Notes: generated by a model from the sequence alone, not told the origin. A stretch of DNA of 64,000 nt from Solidesulfovibrio carbinolicus (GCF_004135975.1 NZ_CP026538.1:2108001-2172000), one strand, 5' to 3'. Shown: positions 26,095 to 34,582, numbered from the stretch's first letter. Translations and numbers: made by a program.

Positions 26095-27108
26095 ATGCGT
26101 GAGTATCTCGGACACCTCGCCACCACCGATCCGCTTCATGGCTATTTGCGCGACGCCATTTTGCCGCACCTGGTCCAGGCCGGGCAGGAACCCCGCTTCC
26201 GGGTTTACCGTGTCTCGGCCGAAAGCGCTGTCTACCTCTATGAGGACAAATGGACCGAAATCCGGGTCGTGGGCAAATTCTACGCCCGGGCCCGGGGCTT
26301 AAACGGCAGCAACGCGCCGCAATCCGCCGCCAATGAACGCCGCAACCTGGAATACGCCCGCAGCCTTGGCCTGGATGCGTCGCCGGACTACGTGGCCCGG
26401 CCCCTGGGCGTACGCGAGGACCTGGGCGATCTGCTGGTGGTCGAACACCTCGCCGGCGAACAGCTCGACGCCATTGTCGCCGCCGCCGCCACGGCCGGGA
26501 GGGGCGACCGGCTATTCCGCAAACTGTCGGGCCTGGCCCGTTTTTTTGCCCGGCTGCACAACGCCGCCGCCGGTCCCGAGCGGGTGGATTTCGGCCGTAC
26601 CCAAGGCTACTTTGACCGGGTGGTCGGCTATCTCGCCGTCCATGGCGGCCTTGCCGAACGCCGGGCCGCCCGGCTTTACGAACTCGGCCATGCTTACGCC
26701 GCCCGGCCCGAACACTGGCAGGACGTCCAGGTGGCGGTGCATGGCGACGCCACGCCGTCCAATTTCCTGTTCGGCCGAGGCCAGACGGTCTATGCCATCG
26801 ACCTTGAGCGCATGCACCGCGACGACCGGATCTATGACGTGGGCCGGCTGTGCGGCGAACTTAAGCACTGTTTCCTTCAGATGACCGGCGACATCGGCCG
26901 GGCCGAACCGTATATAGGCCACTTTCTGTGGGAATACGCCGGCCATTTTCCGGATCGGGAGCGGACCTTTGCCTCGCTGTCCGGCCGGCTGCCGTTTCAT
27001 CTGGGGCTGACGCTGTTGCGCATCGCCCGCAACGGCTGGCTGGACGCGAACTACCGCAAACGCCTCGTCCATGAGGCGAGGGTGATCCTGAGCGGAGGAC
27101 TGGCATGA
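26095..27108 (+). CDS. aminoglycoside phosphotransferase-like (APH/choline kinase) protein
   Basis: 337 residues from ATG 26095; a TTG three codons upstream is in frame. The kinase-like fold is shown by VHGDATPSNFLF (catalytic Asp and the metal-binding Asn) and IDLERM (the DFE/DFD-like Asp), with an upstream Lys in VVGKFYARA. The family phosphorylates small molecules such as aminoglycosides, sugars or lipid headgroups, and nothing here supports drug resistance. Its stop overlaps the start of a HAD-family gene (ATGA), so the two are translationally coupled and probably act on one metabolite. Confidence 0.82.
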   Translation: MREYLGHLATTDPLHGYLRDAILPHLVQAGQEPRFRVYRVSAESAVYLYEDKWTEIRVVGKFYARARGLNGSNAPQSAANERRNLEYARSLGLDASPDYVARPLGVREDLGDLLVVEHLAGEQLDAIVAAAATAGRGDRLFRKLSGLARFFARLHNAAAGPERVDFGRTQGYFDRVVGYLAVHGGLAERRAARLYELGHAYAARPEHWQDVQVAVHGDATPSNFLFGRGQTVYAIDLERMHRDDRIYDVGRLCGELKHCFLQMTGDIGRAEPYIGHFLWEYAGHFPDRERTFASLSGRLPFHLGLTLLRIARNGWLDANYRKRLVHEARVILSGGLA

Positions 27109-27851
27109 TCGTACGGGCCATCATCTTCGACATCAACGGCACGCTCATTGACATCAACACCGATGAAGGCAACGAGCAGATCTACCGCTCCATCAGCCAC
27201 CTGCTCAAGTATTACGGTATCCGTACCAGCCGAGGCGACGTGCGCGACGGCTACTACCAGATATTAAAGGCCCAGCGTCGGGCCGGCGGAGAGGCCTTTC
27301 CGGAGTTCGATGCCGTGGCGGTGTGGCGGGAATTTCTGCAAACGCGGCTGGAGCGCTCGGGCGTGAGCCTGCCCAAGGCCAAGATGGCCCAGTTGCCGCA
27401 TTTCCTGGCCGAGCTGTACCGAGGCATCTCACTCAATCGCCTGGAGCTTTATCCCGAAGTGCGCGAGGTGCTCGACGAACTGCGGCCGCGCTATCGCCTG
27501 GCTGTCTTGTCCGATGCCCAGTCGGTCTGGGCCGTGCCCGAGATGCGCATGGTCGGCATTGAGCAGTATTTTTATCCCATCGTCGTCTCGGGTGATCTTG
27601 GTTACCGCAAACCCGATCCGCGCATCTTCGCCCTGGTCCTGCGGCGTCTGCATCTGCCGCCAGATGAGGTGGTCTTTGTCGGTAACGACATGTACCGCGA
27701 TATCTACGGCGCGCGCCAGGCCGGCCTTCGTACGGTGTTTTTCGCCACTGGCCAGGGCCAGCAGGCCATGGATGGGGTGGAAGCCCACTACAACATCTAC
27801 AGATTCGGGGAACTACGAAACGCCATCCGGTTTTTCGAGGAGCAGGGCTGA
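27105..27851 (+). CDS. HAD-superfamily hydrolase with DxN motif
   Basis: 248 residues, ATG overlapping the kinase-like gene. The HAD motifs are I: FDINGT (nucleophile D9), II: LSDAQS, III/IV: GYRKPDPRIF and VFVGNDMYRDIYGA. In HAD phosphatases motif I is DxD, the second Asp being the acid/base. Here it is Asn, as in some dehalogenase-like members. The helical cap between motif I and II is of the C1 type. The partner kinase suggests sugar or alcohol phosphate chemistry, but the Asn makes ordinary phosphatase activity uncertain. Confidence 0.88.
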   Translation: MIVRAIIFDINGTLIDINTDEGNEQIYRSISHLLKYYGIRTSRGDVRDGYYQILKAQRRAGGEAFPEFDAVAVWREFLQTRLERSGVSLPKAKMAQLPHFLAELYRGISLNRLELYPEVREVLDELRPRYRLAVLSDAQSVWAVPEMRMVGIEQYFYPIVVSGDLGYRKPDPRIFALVLRRLHLPPDEVVFVGNDMYRDIYGARQAGLRTVFFATGQGQQAMDGVEAHYNIYRFGELRNAIRFFEEQG

Positions 27852-27875
27852 GGGCAGCGGAACATGGCCTTGGTT

Positions 27876-27904
27876 ATGACAAGCCGTTTTTGATGTTTTA
27901 TACT
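27876..27904 (+). promoter_or_regulatory. sigma70-like promoter
   Basis: ATGACA (27876-27881), a 17-bp spacer and TATACT (27899-27904); each hexamer matches the consensus at 5 of 6 bases. It lies 30 bp before the ATG of the AT-rich gene at 27934, leaving a short leader with GGAG. Confidence 0.65.
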
Positions 27905-27933
27905 GGTTTTTTGTTTATTGCTGTGGAGTTGAT

Positions 27934-28851
27934 ATGTCTTTGAAAGTTGTTGACGTGGCAGTGAATGCTTTGGGCAAGCCTTTTCAGACAACTTTGTCTA
28001 TTTTGTCGCTGCTCAAGCACAGCCATAAGCATATAGATAAAATTTACCTCATAGCGGAAAATGCAAATACGCCAAGGCAGTTGAACGGATTTGAATTTAT
28101 TAAGAACAAGCTGAAGTCGAGATTGATATTTTATGTTCCGACAAATTTTTACTGGATTCGTTTGATGGATGTTGATTCGATAATTGAAGAATACGCCAGA
28201 CTGTCTGTGCGATATCAATATGCCTGGGAGAGGACGGATAAGGATTATCTTTATATATGTCATAATGATACTTACCATAAGCAAGATGTTGTCGGACTTT
28301 ATTTAGACAAGTGCAAAGAGCATATTGGTGCAGGAAGTGTTGGCGCGTGTGCGGGGTGTCCTGCGTATCATGCAAAGAAGTGCTCAGGCGAAAAATATCT
28401 TTCCTATAGGCCAAGCTATCAAGAATTGTTCGATTTGTATGAAAAACATGATTTTGACAAGTATAAAAATTGCACTCCCTTTCATTTGGCGAATTTCTGC
28501 GAAGCATACAGATCAAATCCTTGGCCGCTTCCTCCATGTCGCATAAACGAATGGTCGTGTCTGATTAATATGCGGTTGGTCCGATCCGTCACAAGTCCGC
28601 TTGGTCCTGTTCCTCCTTTCGGATGCATTGCTTCTTGCGGCGGGTATGGTATAGATACCGGAGCCTTATGGTTTCATGATGTGCATCGGTTCGGGTGTAC
28701 GGCATGTCACTGCGATATTTCGGATTATATAGACCACGGTTGTGGCCATCGGTCTATGCTTGATCAAGATGTATATTATAAGAACGAAGAGCTGGCAAAA
28801 CAAAAGCTGCAAAGCGAATTCGGCATCAATCCACACGCTATCATCTGCTAG
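27934..28851 (+). CDS. AT-rich, Cys-rich protein, possibly glycosyltransferase-like
   Basis: 305 residues, ATG with TGGAG upstream. Base composition is strikingly AT-rich with codons such as ATA and TTA, unlike every neighbour, so recent transfer is likely. The N-terminus (LKVVDVAVNALGKPFQTTLSILSLL then KIYLIAEN) resembles the opening strand-helix-strand of GT-A glycosyltransferases, and YICHNDTYH could be a metal-binding acidic segment. Cysteine-rich stretches follow (GACAGCPAYHAKKC; GCTACHCDIS; HGCGH). A metal-binding module is possible. I cannot name the substrate, and the glycosyltransferase suggestion is weak. It has its own promoter. Confidence 0.7.
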   Translation: MSLKVVDVAVNALGKPFQTTLSILSLLKHSHKHIDKIYLIAENANTPRQLNGFEFIKNKLKSRLIFYVPTNFYWIRLMDVDSIIEEYARLSVRYQYAWERTDKDYLYICHNDTYHKQDVVGLYLDKCKEHIGAGSVGACAGCPAYHAKKCSGEKYLSYRPSYQELFDLYEKHDFDKYKNCTPFHLANFCEAYRSNPWPLPPCRINEWSCLINMRLVRSVTSPLGPVPPFGCIASCGGYGIDTGALWFHDVHRFGCTACHCDISDYIDHGCGHRSMLDQDVYYKNEELAKQKLQSEFGINPHAIIC

Positions 28852-29041
28852 TGTCGTGTCAACGGAAAGCGCATGGCGTATTTCGTAGGCAACAGACTAA
28901 AATATGAGTTTTTCTTGAGTGATTGGAAAACTCTCGTATCTGTCAAGGGAGGCTATACGAGACGTTTGTGCTGTGGAGCCTCCGTAAAGAGAGGAAACCA
29001 TCAACGCTCTGGCTGTACGGAAGGCATCGAGACGGGCGGCG

Positions 29042-29095
29042 GGCCTCCGGCTTAACGGGAGAGGACCGTGCGCCTTCTCCCGACAGCCGGAGGCC
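29042..29095. terminator. strong bidirectional stem-loop
   Basis: Outer arms GGCCTCCGGC / GCCGGAGGCC are perfect, and inner arms CGGGAGA / TCTCCCG continue the stem after a short bulge. It lies between two convergent genes and probably ends both transcripts. The roughly 190 bp between the AT-rich gene and this hairpin holds only a doubtful 60-codon ORF. Confidence 0.65.
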
Positions 29096-29103
29096 TTTGC
29101 CGT

Positions 29104-29361
29104 TTACTCTCCTGCGAACCCGTCCATTTCCTTGTGTTTTTTCCAGGAAATCTCCAGGGCGAATTTTTCCTTGTCCTTTTTTTGCGACGCCTTCATGTCC
29201 ACGTTGACCAGTACCGAAGGCCGCAGCGTCAGCGACTCGTCGCCAGCGGCCAGGGTGACCAGACCGGCTTTCATGTCGGCCGCGAGTTTTTCCAGGTTGG
29301 CGATGACTTCGGTGATCTGCATCACCCCTTCCACCTTGATCCGGCTCTTGTCCTTTTCCAT
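29104..29361 (-). CDS. amphi-Trp domain protein
   Basis: 85 residues from ATG 29361 (AAGGAG upstream); 13 further upstream codons are open but unlikely. The C-terminal ALEISWKKHKE is the signature of the small amphi-Trp domain (named for its alternating amphipathic strand and tryptophan). The N-terminal half, with VEGVMQITEVIANLEKLAADM, is a helix carrying a conserved-looking pattern of this family. Function is unknown for the family. It is the last gene before the bidirectional stem-loop and follows the Ala/Pro-rich gene by 22 bp, so it is probably co-transcribed with parA. Confidence 0.85.
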   Translation of the reverse strand: MEKDKSRIKVEGVMQITEVIANLEKLAADMKAGLVTLAAGDESLTLRPSVLVNVDMKASQKKDKEKFALEISWKKHKEMDGFAGE

Positions 29362-29383
29362 GTGAGACTCCTTGTTGACGGCG

Positions 29384-30397
29384 TCAGCCGATGATTTCAA
29401 AAGCGGTCACGCGTCCCCGGGCCAGGACCACCGAACCTTGGCGTTTGGCGACAAAGGTGGTGAGCGGCGTCAGGGCTTCCATGTCCAGGCTCAAGCCCGG
29501 CAGGCGGTTTTTGAAAAAGCAGCCGTTATCGAACAGCGTCAGGCTGTGTCGCCCGCGGCCAATAGGCCGCAGGCGCGCGGTAAGCACCGGCAGCGGTCCG
29601 GTCGCCGTGCCCGGACGCCAGCCGGCCGAGGCGGCGTTTTCCAGCGGCATGGCGATACGTTGCAGGGCGTGGCTGAAAAAAAAGAGTTTTTCCACCGGCA
29701 GGGCGTTGGTCGATTCATCGACGTCCACGCACAGAGCGGCCTCGCCTTCGGGAAGCAAGCCTTCGAGCACGCCGCGCAGAAACACGGCCACAGGATGGGC
29801 GTCGGTGGCCAGGGCCGGGCCGGCCGTGCCCGGACAAGCGGCCGGACACGCTTCTTGCGAAGCGGTCGCGTCGGAGGCAAGCACGCAATCCGCTTTGGCC
29901 AGGGCTGCGGCTTCTTGGGCCAGGACCGGCGCAGCTGTTTGGTTGTCGGCATCAGTAGACGGTAGAACCGGGTCTGGCGCGCTGGAGAGTACGGCCGGCT
30001 GGTTTGCTTCAGGAGCAGGGCCAGTCGCCATGCCAGGAGCGGACTCGGGTGATCTGTCCGCAGCGACGGAAAGCGGCTGGGCGGGGATGGCGGCCTCGGC
30101 CAGGGCGGTGGCTTCCGTGACTTGAGCCGAGAGCGGCGTTTGGCTGTCGGCGTCCGCCAACGGCTGGGCCTTTTTTGGAGCGTCGAGGGCCGGAGTACCT
30201 TTGGGGCTGGTCGCGGTTGCAGTCACCGGCGCCGGGCGGTCGTCGTTGGGGGCGGCTGCCGGCTCTTTCTTGGCCGTATTGGCCGAAACTCCGCCCTTGG
30301 CGGCGGCTGGTTTGCGGCGGGGGGCGGCAGGCTTGGAAGCGGAGGGTTTGGGCGCGGCCTGCAAGGGATCGCGCCCCAGACGGGAGCGGTTGGCCAT
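29384..30397 (-). CDS. Ala/Pro-rich protein with C-terminal ATPase-like domain, ParA partner
   Basis: 337 residues from the ATG at 30397 preceded by AAGGAAACG. About 220 N-terminal residues are low-complexity, rich in Ala, Pro, Ser and Thr, and are probably disordered. The last ~115 residues are ordered: VAVFLRGVLEGLLPEGEAALCVDV, then a segment with SLTLFDNGCFF that recalls the DxG of GHKL/CheA-type ATPases, but no other ATPase box is recognisable, so that link is weak. It starts 10 bp after parA and ends 22 bp before the amphi-Trp gene. A role as the cargo or adaptor of the ParA ATPase is an inference from this position only. Confidence 0.6.
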   Translation of the reverse strand: MANRSRLGRDPLQAAPKPSASKPAAPRRKPAAAKGGVSANTAKKEPAAAPNDDRPAPVTATATSPKGTPALDAPKKAQPLADADSQTPLSAQVTEATALAEAAIPAQPLSVAADRSPESAPGMATGPAPEANQPAVLSSAPDPVLPSTDADNQTAAPVLAQEAAALAKADCVLASDATASQEACPAACPGTAGPALATDAHPVAVFLRGVLEGLLPEGEAALCVDVDESTNALPVEKLFFFSHALQRIAMPLENAASAGWRPGTATGPLPVLTARLRPIGRGRHSLTLFDNGCFFKNRLPGLSLDMEALTPLTTFVAKRQGSVVLARGRVTAFEIIG

Positions 30398-30407
30398 GGT
30401 CGTTTCC

Positions 30408-31211
30408 TTATGGGTTGCCGCCGGCAGAGGCCGGGGGCGGCAGGCGCAGCCGGACGGCCGTCTCGACGGCCAGGGCGGCGAAATCGGCCGCGCCGGCGCT
30501 GCGGGGGGCGTAGCGGAAGATGTCCTGGCCAAAACTCGGCGCCTCGGCCAGGGCGACGTTTTCACGGATGACGGCAGTGAGGGCCATGCCGGGGAAATGG
30601 CCTTCCACCAGGGTTTTCACTTCCCGGTGCAGGCGTTTCTGGGCGGCAAAGCGGTTGAGCACGACCCCGGCCACAGCCGGGGCGTCGCCGCTGGCGGCAA
30701 GCTCGGCCAGGGTGTCCATGAGCCAGGCCAGGCTTTGCATGGCCAGGAAATCCGGGGTCATGGGAATGAGAATGTCGGTCGCGGCGTAAAGCGCTTGCTT
30801 GCTCAACTGGCCGAGGTGAGGCGGGCAGTCGATGAGGACCGCGTCATATCCGGCAGACTGGCGCAAGATGTCGGCCAGAAGGCCGGTGGATGCGGCGGCG
30901 GCGGCCAACCGCGTTTCCGTGCCGGCCAGGGCGGCCGAGGCAGGGAGGACGTCCAGCTCGCCGTCGCGGACCAGAACGGATGCAAGTTCGTACCGGCCGT
31001 CCAGCAGGCCGCTTAGTCCCTCCTCGGGGCCGACGGTCTGCCCCAGGGAGGCGGTCAGATGGGCCTGGGGATCGGCGTCCACGGCCAGGACGCGCCAGCC
31101 GGACCGAGACAGACCGGCAGCCAGGTTGACGGTGCAGGTGGTCTTGCCCACGCCGCCTTTGTGGTTGCAACAAGCGATGATGCGCGGTCCTGGCGCGGTG
31201 GAAACATCCAT
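30408..31211 (-). CDS. ParA/Soj family ATPase
   Basis: 267 residues. The deviant Walker A motif HKGGVGKTT (residues ~17-25), Walker A' (VDADPQAHLT) and Walker B (VLIDCPPHLG) identify a ParA-type ATPase, which positions plasmids, chromosomes or protein clusters by forming ATP-dependent gradients. No parB or parS-like site is adjacent; the gene behind it encodes the Ala/Pro-rich protein. This argues for a chromosomal protein-positioning ParA (for chemoreceptor arrays or similar) rather than DNA partitioning. It is divergent from the radical SAM gene. Confidence 0.9.
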   Translation of the reverse strand: MDVSTAPGPRIIACCNHKGGVGKTTCTVNLAAGLSRSGWRVLAVDADPQAHLTASLGQTVGPEEGLSGLLDGRYELASVLVRDGELDVLPASAALAGTETRLAAAAASTGLLADILRQSAGYDAVLIDCPPHLGQLSKQALYAATDILIPMTPDFLAMQSLAWLMDTLAELAASGDAPAVAGVVLNRFAAQKRLHREVKTLVEGHFPGMALTAVIRENVALAEAPSFGQDIFRYAPRSAGAADFAALAVETAVRLRLPPPASAGGNP

Positions 31212-31331
31212 GGGTGTTTCATGCCCCAGGGTCGTTACGATTTGGCGTCAGGAGGCTGGTTGGCCCGGTCCGACGCGCCATCGTCACCAATCGGACATGA
31301 CTCCGCGCCCGGCTGGGGTTAGCCCGTCGCC

Positions 31332-32561
31332 ATGCCGATTCTGAAAATACTGCGTCGCCGGGGCCGGCCGCGCCAGGTAGTGGTGCAGCTCACCGACCGT
31401 TGCAACGCCCAGTGCTTCCAGTGCGGCATGAACGTCGGCAACGGCGGCCCGCGCGGTGACCTGGACCGCGAGGCGGCCAAGCGCATCATTGACCACTGCG
31501 CCGCCCTGGGTGTTTCGGCCCTGTCCTTTACCGGCGGCGAACCGCTTCTGGCCGGCGACCTGCTCTGCGAACTGCTTGATTACGCAGGCCGGGCCGGCAT
31601 CGAGTATCTGCGCACCGGCACCAACGGCTACCGGTTTGCCCGGCCCGACGCGCCGGATTTCATGGACCGCGTGACCCGGCTGGCCGCGGTGCTTGCCGCC
31701 ACGCCGGTGCGCAATTTCTGGATCAGCCTGGATTCCGCCCAAGCCGGGGTCCACGAAGCCAATCGGGGCTTTCCCGGGCTGATGGAGGGGATTGCCCGGG
31801 CTTTGCCCGTTTTTCACGCCCATGGCCTGTATCCCACGGCCAATCTGGCCCTGACCCGCCTCATGACCGGCGAAACGCCCCTTGAGGCGGACGATGCGTC
31901 CGGCTTTCAGGAACTGGCCGGCCAGGGCCTGTCGCGCTTTTTCACCACCGCCGCCGGCCTGGGGTTCACCATGGCCAATTGTTGTTACCCCATGAGCGAC
32001 GACGACGCGGCCAAGGGGGCTTCGGCTGCCTACGCGGCCACGGCGGCCGATAGGCGGGTCAGCTTCGCCGATTGGGAAAAGCGGGCGCTGTTTGCCGCCC
32101 TCGACGCCGCAGTGGCCAGGCATCGGGGGGATTTGCGCATTTTCACCCCCCGCTCGGCCGTGGCCGCCCTGATCCGGCGCTACGAGGGCGCGGCCAGGGC
32201 TGACCGGCCCTGCCTTGGCGGGGTGAGTTTTTTTTACGTGAACCGCCATGGCGACTGTTTTCCCTGCGGCTACCGGGGACGCGAGAATCTGGGACCATTT
32301 TGGAAGCTTGGCCGGGAGCGGTTGGACGGGCAAGCCTTTTGCCGGGCCTGCGACTGGGAATGCTTTCGCGACCCCACCGAACTGCTGGGGCCGCTTGGGG
32401 ATCTGGCCGCCGGCCTGCCTGGCTGGCGCAATCTGCTGGGACTTGGACTGCGCGACCTGGCCGTCTGGGCCGCTGATCTGCGCTACTTCGCGGCATGCCG
32501 GCAATTCGACGGCCGCAAACCGCCGGACGCCGCCCGTCTGGCAGCCTACCGCTCATCCTGA
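31332..32561 (+). CDS. radical SAM protein with C-terminal Cys-rich domain
   Basis: 409 residues. The CxxxCxxC motif in DRCNAQCFQC (residues ~22-31) binds the [4Fe-4S] cluster and SAM, and FTGGEPLL is the GGE motif. The middle holds a TIM-barrel (TNGYRF, WISLDSA). The C-terminal part has further cysteines (RPCLGG, HGDCFPCGYRG, FCRACDWECF) arranged like a SPASM or similar auxiliary-cluster domain. The family modifies peptides, proteins or cofactors, and no substrate peptide is evident nearby. It is divergently oriented from parA, with 120 bp between the starts. Confidence 0.88.
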   Translation: MPILKILRRRGRPRQVVVQLTDRCNAQCFQCGMNVGNGGPRGDLDREAAKRIIDHCAALGVSALSFTGGEPLLAGDLLCELLDYAGRAGIEYLRTGTNGYRFARPDAPDFMDRVTRLAAVLAATPVRNFWISLDSAQAGVHEANRGFPGLMEGIARALPVFHAHGLYPTANLALTRLMTGETPLEADDASGFQELAGQGLSRFFTTAAGLGFTMANCCYPMSDDDAAKGASAAYAATAADRRVSFADWEKRALFAALDAAVARHRGDLRIFTPRSAVAALIRRYEGAARADRPCLGGVSFFYVNRHGDCFPCGYRGRENLGPFWKLGRERLDGQAFCRACDWECFRDPTELLGPLGDLAAGLPGWRNLLGLGLRDLAVWAADLRYFAACRQFDGRKPPDAARLAAYRSS

Positions 32562-32652
32562 TGGTCGGCTGGCGCAATTGCCCTGGGAGGCGTTTCGGGC
32601 CATCATGCTCGGGAGCTGGCGCAGGCTCGCGCCATCGTCCGGGAGAATCCGC

Positions 32653-32853
32653 ATGGCCGTCGTCAATTATCCCGCCATACTCCGTCTCGGCTTCGCTACG
32701 GCGCGTCAGGGACACCCCGGGCTGTGGGTGCTGGCCGCCACCTGCCTGCTGTTGGCCATGCTGGCCGGCGGCTGCGCAGGCGCGCCGGGCAGCGCCGCGC
32801 GCCGCGATCAGGCAACAACCATAGCGAGACCAGTGCACAGTAAGTTTCAATAA
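32653..32853 (+). pseudogene. small lipoprotein-like ORF cut by an insertion sequence
   Basis: A 66-codon ORF starting MAVVNYPAILRL has a hydrophobic helix and the lipobox LAGGC, then runs into the left end of the IS5-type element at 32826 and stops at 32853 inside it. The last ~9 residues are therefore IS-derived. The original gene was probably longer. The start is weakly supported and it could be spurious. Confidence 0.4.
32826..32841 (+). repeat. left terminal inverted repeat of IS5-family element
   Basis: GAGACCAGTGCACAGT, which matches the reverse complement of 34081-34096 at 14 of 16 bases. Confidence 0.7.
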
Positions 32854-32913
32854 AGTCTTGTAAAAATATGTATTTAGCGTATATTTTTTCCATCGAATTC
32901 GATGGAGGCGAGC

Positions 32914-33945
32914 ATGAGCGAACGCACTTCTTCCAAGCCCGGCATTGCTGACTACGTTGTTGCCCGTCGCAAGCGCAAAGAGTGCTTTCTCGACGAGATT
33001 GATCGCCTCATCGACTGGAACCCGCTGGAAAAGCTTTTGCGCAAAACGCTCAAACGGGTGGCCAACGCCGTTGGCAATCCGGCCTATCCGCCGCTTCCCA
33101 TGTTCAAAATCCTGCTCCTCCAGCGTTGGTACAACCTCAGCGACACGGCGGTGGAAGAGGCCCTGTACGACCGCTTCTCCTTCGTCCGGTTCGTTGGCCT
33201 CTCCCTGGATCACGACGAAGTTCCCGACGCCACTACGATCTGCCGCTTCCGCCAGAGCCTCGTTGAGCGCAATGTGCAAAAACGCCTGCTTGACAAGCTG
33301 AACCACCAGTTGCAGCGACGTGGCCTCCTCGTCCGGGAAGGAGCCATCGTCGATGCCAGCGTCGTTTCGTCCGCGCGCCGGCCGTTCAAGGTGCTCGACG
33401 TGCTCCCGCAGGATCGCCAGGAAGACACCGAGGGCGGGACCGATGTGACGATCAGCTACTCCGATGACGCCGAGGCGGCCTGGCTACGCAAGGGTAATCG
33501 CGCGTATTACAGGTACAAAATCCACGCCGCCACGGATACTCGGGACGGCTTTGTCCTCGGCGGCCATGCCACGCCGGCAAACCGGTCCGACACAGAAGAA
33601 TTTGTCGCCGTCCTGGATGAGGTCGACGCGAAAGCCGGCGAGAGTATTTTCGCGGACAAGGGATACAGCAGCCAACTCAATCGCTATGTGCTTCAGGTTC
33701 GAGGCCTTGCCGACGGCATCATGCACAAGGCCGCTCGCAACCGGGAGCTGACTCCCTCGAAAAAAAACGCCAACCGTCAAATCAGCAGCGTCCGTGCGAA
33801 AGTTGAGCGAGCTTTCGGCACCCTCAAGCGCGGCTATGGATTTCACCGCGCGAGGTACCTCGGACGAGCCAAGGTCGAGCTGGAGTTTCTCCTCAACGCC
33901 ATGGCTTTCAACCTGAAAAAAGCCGTACTAAAGGCAGCCTGTTGA
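32914..33945 (+). CDS. IS5-family transposase
   Basis: 343 residues from ATG 32914, which has GGAGGCG upstream; an in-frame ATG at 32902 is an alternative. The protein shows the IS5-type N-terminal region (PPLPMFKILLLQRWYNLSD, DATTICRFR) and a DDE domain: the first Asp in IVDASVV, the second in FADKGYSS, and the Glu in KVERAFGTLKRGYGF. The length is intact and all catalytic acidic residues are visible. It is the only gene of the element. Confidence 0.93.
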   Translation: MSERTSSKPGIADYVVARRKRKECFLDEIDRLIDWNPLEKLLRKTLKRVANAVGNPAYPPLPMFKILLLQRWYNLSDTAVEEALYDRFSFVRFVGLSLDHDEVPDATTICRFRQSLVERNVQKRLLDKLNHQLQRRGLLVREGAIVDASVVSSARRPFKVLDVLPQDRQEDTEGGTDVTISYSDDAEAAWLRKGNRAYYRYKIHAATDTRDGFVLGGHATPANRSDTEEFVAVLDEVDAKAGESIFADKGYSSQLNRYVLQVRGLADGIMHKAARNRELTPSKKNANRQISSVRAKVERAFGTLKRGYGFHRARYLGRAKVELEFLLNAMAFNLKKAVLKAAC

Positions 33946-34080
33946 GTATAAGTGCCTCCTTTGGCGGCGAAAGCTGCCGAAGAAGGTGGAAAACAGCCTG
34001 AGTCCGGCGGAAAATCACGCAAAACTGCCGATCTTACCCTCGAAATAGACCAGAAAGACGGAATTCAGGGACCTCACAGA

Positions 34081-34096
34081 ATTGTGCAGTGGTCTC
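34081..34096 (-). repeat. right terminal inverted repeat of IS5-family element
   Basis: ATTGTGCAGTGGTCTC, complementary to the left repeat at 32826-32841 apart from two bases. Confidence 0.7.
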
Positions 34097-34573
34097 TAAA
34101 TTTATTTTTGTTCGCACTGGCCTTAAGATGTGTGGAGTCGGTATAAAGCACCTTCCGCCAACCATATTGCGCCGAATAGCTTGCAACACGATTTCGTCGA
34201 ATATTTCCTGGTAAATCTGGCTCTGATTGAACCTGCGGCGGCGGTTTTGACTGAAGGTGGAGGCGTCTGGAATTTTGTCCTCCAGGGTGAACCCCAGAAA
34301 CCACCGATAAGCGACATTGACCTTTGTTTCTTCAACGAGACGCCTTTCGCTACGGACACCAAACAAGTACCCGAGAAAGAGCATCTTGAACAAAACTACC
34401 GGATCAATCGCTGGTCGTCCGTTGTCTGAGCAATAAAGATCTTTAACTTTTTCAGTTATAAAGCTAAAGTCGATATACTTAGCTACTTTCCGCAGGAGAT
34501 GGTCATTGGGAACAAGGTTCTCAATGCAGACAAATTCGTACTTAACTTGCTTTGCTACTGTCTTCTTTAGCAT
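34097..34573 (-). pseudogene. IS1182-type transposase fragment
   Basis: From ATG 34573 the frame encodes about 140 residues typical of the IS1182 N-terminus: LVPNDHLLRKV, NGRPAIDPVVLFKMLFLGY, SERRLVEE, DASTFSQNRRRRF. Near 34150 the frame shifts; the next frame continues with LYTDSTHLKASANKNKF, the start of the DDE domain. It is then broken at 34097 by the IS5-type element. The C-terminal two thirds are missing, so it is inactive. AT-rich composition relative to the flanks also marks foreign origin. Confidence 0.88.
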
Positions 34574-34582
34574 GAAAAATAA

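Larger units (their letters stand above)
32826..34096 (+). mobile_element. IS5-family insertion sequence, about 1271 bp
   Basis: The element is bounded by 16-bp imperfect inverted repeats (32826-32841 and 34081-34096, 14 of 16 matching), encloses one intact transposase gene and leaves a 135-bp tail. No target-site duplication is visible: bases before the left end (TAGC) and after the right end (TAAA) differ. The right end abuts a truncated IS1182-type gene whose remainder is not found on the left side. The junctions therefore reflect rearrangement or deletion after insertion. The transposase looks complete, so the element may still be mobile. Confidence 0.8.

Noticed and set aside
26095-27108. 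Aminoglycoside resistance gene
   Set aside because: Only the general APH kinase fold motifs are visible; the coupled HAD gene and lack of resistance-gene context favour a metabolic kinase.
28873-29055. 60-codon ORF after the AT-rich gene
   Set aside because: No good ribosome-binding site, no resemblance to a family, and it ends inside the bidirectional stem-loop.
34130-34429. 99-codon plus-strand ORF opposite the IS1182 fragment
   Set aside because: It is the reverse strand of a recognisable transposase fragment and shows no independent features.
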